Shown here piece after piece: positions 6,307-9,604 of a stretch of DNA of 9,604 bases. The notes beneath the pieces were generated by a model. That model made no database searches and was not told the origin of the DNA. It worked only from the letters and a program-made list of their open reading frames with translations. The stretch spans positions 1 to 9,604 of the forward strand of contig DOLC01000094.1 of assembly GCA_003509545.1 (NCBI GenBank). The letters run 5' to 3'. Origin of the DNA: Peptococcaceae bacterium. Its GTDB lineage: Bacteria; Bacillota; DSM-521; Neomoorellales; Neomoorellaceae. The translations under genes were made by a program, and so were the position numbers. The first letter of the stretch is position 1; each line of letters opens with the position of its first letter.

Positions 6307-7095
6307 TCAGGGTCGGGAAGGGTGCCCGGGGGCCGCGACGCGGTTGACCAGGCTCCCCAGCCCCGGGATCCTTATTTCGATCTCGTCTCCCACCTGCATG
6401 CCGCCTACGCCTTCCGGGGTGCCGGTCAGAATGACGTCTCCCGGCAGGAGGGTCATAATGTGGGAGATAAAGCTCACCAGGTAAGGGATGGGAAAAATTA
6501 GCTGGGAAGTGCGGCCGTCCTGCCTCAAGCGGCCGTTAAGATAAGCCTGGACGGGGAGGTCCGAAGGGTCCACACCGCGGACTATGTAGGGGCCTAAGGG
6601 TAAAAAGGTGTCAAAGGACTTGGCCCGGGTCCACTGGCCGTCCTTTTTCTGCAGGTCCCGGGCCGTAACATCGTTGGCAATGGTATAGCCGAAGATGTAG
6701 TCTTCCGCCTCCTCCCGGCTCACCCGGTGGCAGGTCCGGCCGATGACTACCGCCAGCTCGGCTTCGTAGTCCAGGCGCCCCACCATGGGCCAGAAAATAA
6801 TGTCCTCCCCCGGCCCGATGACGCTGGTGGGGGGTTTAAGGAAGAGCACCGGTTCGGAAGGGAGCTCTTGTTTCATTTCTGCCGCGTGGTTTTTATAATT
6901 CAGGCCTACACACACGGCCTTGCCGGGCCGGCAGGGCGCCAGAAGCCGGACCCCCTGGAGGGGAAAGGTCTCTCCTGTTTCCCGGGGCGCGGTAAAGGGG
7001 TCCCCTTCCAGGGCTACGATTATATCCCCCTCCACCCGGCCGTACAGGACCCGGTCCCGGTGGGCAAAACGGGCGTATTTCTCTACTGTCGCCAT
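6307..7095 (-). CDS. Fumarylacetoacetate hydrolase (FAH)-family protein
   Basis: 262 residues, typical of the short bacterial FAH-family enzymes. These cytoplasmic, metal-dependent proteins hydrolyse, decarboxylate or isomerise oxo-acids such as 2-hydroxyhepta-2,4-diene-dioate, acylpyruvates or oxaloacetate. Visible signatures are CVGLNYKNHAAEM (62-74), FLKPPTSVIGPGEDI (85-99), the metal ligands E111 and E113 in YEAELAVVIG and D142 in ANDVTARDLQ, TRAKSFDTFLPLGP (157-169) and LTGTPEGVGGM (223-233). The E-x-E and D spacing is the family standard. The exact substrate cannot be read from this sequence. The ATG at 7095 has AGGAGA 5 nt upstream. It lies 46 nt after ndk and 144 nt before the flavoprotein, so co-transcription is likely. 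Together the last two genes suggest degradation of an unsaturated or ring-derived acid. Confidence 0.9.
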   Translation of the reverse strand: MATVEKYARFAHRDRVLYGRVEGDIIVALEGDPFTAPRETGETFPLQGVRLLAPCRPGKAVCVGLNYKNHAAEMKQELPSEPVLFLKPPTSVIGPGEDIIFWPMVGRLDYEAELAVVIGRTCHRVSREEAEDYIFGYTIANDVTARDLQKKDGQWTRAKSFDTFLPLGPYIVRGVDPSDLPVQAYLNGRLRQDGRTSQLIFPIPYLVSFISHIMTLLPGDVILTGTPEGVGGMQVGDEIEIRIPGLGSLVNRVAAPGHPSRP

Positions 7096-7116
7096 GTTTT
7101 TCTCCTCTCTCCTCCG

Positions 7117-7138
7117 CCGGGCGGTACGTGCCGCCCGG
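7117..7138 (-). other. Perfect 8-bp hairpin between ndk and the FAH gene
   Basis: CCGGGCGG and CCGCCCGG flank a 6-nt loop, starting 3 nt after the ndk stop. No T-tract follows; the next bases are the purine-rich binding site of the FAH gene. It may be a weak pause or an RNA-processing/stability stem that adjusts levels of the downstream enzymes. Confidence 0.4.
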
Positions 7139-7141
7139 ATT

Positions 7142-7561
7142 CTATACCAGTTCCTCCGGCCGGAAGAAGAGGGAGATCTCCCTTTCGGCGTTGGCCGGCG
7201 AATCGGAGCCGTGGACCACGTTTTGCCCCGTCTCCAGGGCGTAGTCTCCCCGAATGGTCCCCGGGGCAGCCTCCTGGGGGTTGGTGGACCCCATCATCTT
7301 GCGCCAACCGGCAATTACATTAGGGCCTTCCAGGACCATGGCCACCACCGGGCCGGAGGTTATATGATTGATGAGCTCCGGGAAAAAGGGCTTGTCCCGA
7401 TGCTCGGCGTAGTGCTTTTCGGCCATTTCCCGCGAAAGGCGCAGCATCTTCAAGGCCACAATGCGGTAGCCTCTGGCCTCGATGCGGCTTATGATTTCTC
7501 CCACCAGCCCGCGGGCCACTCCCTCGGGCTTGATTATGCTGAAGGTGCGCTCCACTACCAT
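7142..7561 (-). CDS. ndk: Nucleoside diphosphate kinase
   Basis: This enzyme transfers the gamma-phosphate of ATP to other nucleoside diphosphates through a phospho-histidine, balancing cytoplasmic NTP pools. The 139 residues contain the N-terminal RTFSIIKPEGV with K11, the substrate-binding stretch GSTNPQEAAPGTIRGDYA (91-108) and the active-site H117 in NVVHGSD. The length is normal for the family. As listed, ATG 7561 overlaps the ftsH end by 7 nt, but AAAGGGG (7563-7569) is only 1 nt from it. GTG at 7555 (codon 3) has 7-nt spacing, shares one base with the ftsH TAG (TAGTG) and gives the family-typical MERTF start. Translational coupling to ftsH is likely either way. Confidence 0.97.
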   Translation of the reverse strand: MVVERTFSIIKPEGVARGLVGEIISRIEARGYRIVALKMLRLSREMAEKHYAEHRDKPFFPELINHITSGPVVAMVLEGPNVIAGWRKMMGSTNPQEAAPGTIRGDYALETGQNVVHGSDSPANAEREISLFFRPEELV

Positions 7562-9513
7562 ACCCCTTTCAAGCAGAATAGCTGGTACGTAAGCTTGAGC
7601 AGCATATCTTTGACGTTGTGGTCCTGCCCGGTGGGTTTGGTATTGATGTTGAGAACCGGCGCCGGCGCCGCCGGGGCCGGGGCCTCTTCCGGGCCGCCTT
7701 CGCGGCGGCGGTTGTATTCCTCCAGGATGGCCGTGAATTCTTCGGCCTCCAGGGTTTCTTTCTCCATGAGGGCCTTGGCCACCAGGTGCAACTCTTCCAT
7801 GTGGTCCTTAAGTATCTTTTCCGCCCGGTTGTAGCATTCGTCTATAATGCGGCGGGCTTCCTTGTCGATGGAGAAGGCCACGGCCTCGCTGTAATTCCGG
7901 TCGCGGGCAATATCCCGTCCCAGGAAGACCGTCTCCTGCTTGCGGCCGAAGGTGAGGGGTCCCAGCTCCTCGGACATGCCGAATTCGGTGATCATTTTCC
8001 GCACCAGTTCGGTGGCCCTTTCCAGGTCGTTCTGGGCTCCGGTGCTCACTTCGTTCAGTACCAGCGCTTCGGCCACCCGGCCGCCCAGGAGCATGGTGAC
8101 CTGGTCCAGGATCTGGGACTTGGTCATGTACCGCCGGTCTTCCTTGGGCAAAAGGAGGGTGTATCCTCCCGCCCGGCCCCGGGGGATGATGGAAACCTTA
8201 TGGAGGGGATCCGTATGGGGGAGGTAGTGCCCCAGCAGGGCATGGCCGGCCTCGTGGTAGGCTACCAGCCGCTTTTCGAAGTCGCTGATCACCCTGGATT
8301 TCTTCTCCGGCCCGGCGATGACCCGCTCGATGGCCTCCTCCATCTCCTGCATGGAGATCTTTTTCTTGCCCCGCCGGGCGGCCAGGAGGGCCGCCTCGTT
8401 CACCAGATTGGCCAGGTCGGCTCCCGTGAAACCGGGGGTGCGCCGGGCCAGCACATCCAGGTCCACATCGGCGTCCAGGGGCTTGCCCCGAACGTGGACC
8501 TTGAGGATCTCTTTCCGGCCGTTGACGTCTGGCACGTCCACCACGATCTGGCGGTCGAAGCGCCCCGGCCGCAAAAGGGCGGGGTCCAGGATGTCCGGCC
8601 GGTTGGTGGCGGCAATGATGATAATCCCTTCGTTGGGGCTGAAGCCGTCCATCTCCACCAGGAGCTGGTTTAGCGTCTGCTCACGCTCGTCGTGGCCGCC
8701 GCCCAGACCGGCTCCCCGCTGCCGGCCCACGGCATCTATCTCGTCGATGAATACTATGCAGGGGGCGTTTTTCTTGGCCTGGTCGAAGAGGTCTCTCACC
8801 CGGGAGGCCCCCACGCCCACGAACATCTCCACAAAATCGGAGCCGCTTATGCTGAAGAAGGGCACCCCCGCCTCTCCGGCCACCGCGCGGGCCAGCAGGG
8901 TCTTGCCCGTGCCGGGGGGCCCGTAGAGGAGCACCCCCTTCGGGATCCGGGCTCCCAGTTCGTTGAATTTACGGGGGTTTTTGAGGAACTCTACTATTTC
9001 TTCTAGCTCTTCCTTTACTTCCTCGGCCCCGGCCACGTCGGCAAAGGTGACCTTTCGCTTGTCATCGGGGGTGTGGAGGCGCGCCCGGCTCCTCCCGAAC
9101 TGCATGACCCGGGAGCCCCCGCCCTGGGTCTGCTGCATCATGAATAGTACAAGGCCTACCAGTAAGAGGACGGGTAAGAAGGTGCCCAGAAGGTTGGTCC
9201 ACCAGGGCGCCTCGGGGGCGGGCAGCATCTTGGTGGGCACGTCTTTGCTGGCCAGGAGGTCGATGAGGTTTTCGGAAGGTAGGACGTTAACGGTAAACCT
9301 GGTGCCGTCCTTCAAAGTCCCCGCTATCTTATAGATATCCCTCTCCGGTGTAATGGTAACTTCCTGAACCTGGCCCTGTTCCACCAGCTGGTAGAAGCGC
9401 GCGAAATTCAGTTCTTCCACCGGCCGCTCTACCGGTGATGATATTCTTAAAATAGAAACACCCAGCAGAACTATCAGCAGGTATACGGCCAGGTTCTTGA
9501 AAATACGGTTCAA
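7555..9513 (-). CDS. ftsH: ATP-dependent zinc metalloprotease FtsH
   Basis: A 652-residue membrane-anchored AAA+ protease that forms hexamers and removes damaged membrane proteins and short-lived regulators. TM helix 1 covers about 6-24, an extracytoplasmic domain about 25-105, and TM helix 2 about 108-126. The AAA module has Walker A GPPGTGKT (198-205), the pore motif MFVGVG (230-235), Walker B VFIDEID (254-260) and the second region of homology with arginine fingers (302-321). The protease zinc site is HEAGH (H420, H424), with D496 as third ligand. The start is TTG at 9513, supported by AGGAGGG 7 nt upstream and by the immediate TM helix. After the usual coiled end there is an Ala/Pro stretch (about 608-619) and an unexpected hydrophobic tail, MLLKLTYQLFCLKGVW. 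It is the first gene of its unit, behind a sigma-A promoter. Confidence 0.97.
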   Translation of the reverse strand: MNRIFKNLAVYLLIVLLGVSILRISSPVERPVEELNFARFYQLVEQGQVQEVTITPERDIYKIAGTLKDGTRFTVNVLPSENLIDLLASKDVPTKMLPAPEAPWWTNLLGTFLPVLLLVGLVLFMMQQTQGGGSRVMQFGRSRARLHTPDDKRKVTFADVAGAEEVKEELEEIVEFLKNPRKFNELGARIPKGVLLYGPPGTGKTLLARAVAGEAGVPFFSISGSDFVEMFVGVGASRVRDLFDQAKKNAPCIVFIDEIDAVGRQRGAGLGGGHDEREQTLNQLLVEMDGFSPNEGIIIIAATNRPDILDPALLRPGRFDRQIVVDVPDVNGRKEILKVHVRGKPLDADVDLDVLARRTPGFTGADLANLVNEAALLAARRGKKKISMQEMEEAIERVIAGPEKKSRVISDFEKRLVAYHEAGHALLGHYLPHTDPLHKVSIIPRGRAGGYTLLLPKEDRRYMTKSQILDQVTMLLGGRVAEALVLNEVSTGAQNDLERATELVRKMITEFGMSEELGPLTFGRKQETVFLGRDIARDRNYSEAVAFSIDKEARRIIDECYNRAEKILKDHMEELHLVAKALMEKETLEAEEFTAILEEYNRRREGGPEEAPAPAAPAPVLNINTKPTGQDHNVKDMLLKLTYQLFCLKGVW

Positions 9514-9520
9514 AAGTTAG

Positions 9521-9527
9521 CCCTCCT
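9521..9527 (-). promoter_or_regulatory. Ribosome binding site fixing the TTG start of ftsH
   Basis: AGGAGGG on the minus strand lies 7 nt before TTG 9513. Starting at the first internal ATG would lose both membrane helices, so TTG is the credible start. Confidence 0.75.
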
Positions 9528-9560
9528 CTCGCCCTGCCCCTGCGTCCAATTTAGGTATAT

Positions 9561-9589
9561 ATTTTAGCACAAGGGAAATATGATTGCAA
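9561..9589 (-). promoter_or_regulatory. Sigma-A promoter of ftsH with extended -10
   Basis: On the minus strand TTGCAA (9589-9584) is followed after 17 nt by TAAAAT (9566-9561), with TGC directly before the -10 box (extended -10). The predicted start near 9554 leaves an untranslated leader of about 40 nt before the TTG codon. Confidence 0.75.
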
Positions 9590-9604
9590 TTTAACCCCGG
9601 GCTG

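Noticed and set aside
7618..8673. Plus-strand ORF of 351 codons opposite ftsH
   Set aside because: FtsH is certain; the opposite frame is open only because of GC-rich codon bias and has no domain features.

Overview
The window looks like a chromosomal segment of a GC-rich, Gram-positive, probably anaerobic and possibly thermophilic member of the Clostridia (Moorella/Desulfotomaculum-like). This is inferred from strong purine-rich ribosome binding sites, frequent GTG and TTG starts, an ECF sigma/anti-sigma pair next to a secreted repeat-built envelope protein, and a clostridial-type FMN/Fe-S/FAD ene-reductase. No 16S rRNA or other taxonomic marker is present. Every gene I can support lies on the minus strand, so the biology reads from right to left.

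Right half (9604 to about 4170): a good sigma-A promoter (9561-9589) drives ftsH (membrane AAA+ zinc protease), which overlaps ndk (nucleoside diphosphate kinase). After these come a fumarylacetoacetate hydrolase (FAH)-family enzyme and a large old-yellow-enzyme/2,4-dienoyl-CoA-reductase-type flavoprotein. Intercistronic hairpins without T-tracts sit in the ndk-FAH and FAH-flavoprotein gaps. A very strong GC-rich hairpin (4175-4199) ends the unit. FtsH and Ndk are housekeeping. The two catabolic-type enzymes may process an unsaturated or aromatic-derived organic acid, but the substrate cannot be read from the sequence.

Middle (4148 to 2130): a second sigma-A-type promoter (4120-4148), with a perfect 10-bp palindrome touching its -35 box, is placed exactly for a 47-codon ORF. 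The ORF product resembles the first strand and helix of a ribbon-helix-helix (CopG-type antitoxin) protein cut off in its second helix. It is followed by an ECF sigma factor gene, a leaky-looking terminator, and a membrane anti-sigma factor. The anti-sigma factor has a cytoplasmic HX3CX2C zinc finger, one membrane helix, a Pro/Gly/Ala-rich linker and an outside domain resembling DUF4349.

Left (2129 to 1): a 312-nt leader with four small hairpins and no convincing promoter precedes a TTG-started, secreted protein of at least 605 residues. That protein is built from about four beta-rich modules and runs off the left edge. Its lower GC and placement directly behind the sigma/anti-sigma pair suggest an envelope protein linked to that regulatory system.

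The most interesting points are the RHH remnant plus palindrome at the head of the sigma operon, the terminator placed between sigma and anti-sigma, the sensor-like outside domain of the anti-sigma factor, and the modular surface protein behind them. Nothing here resembles a CRISPR array, insertion sequence, tRNA or rRNA.
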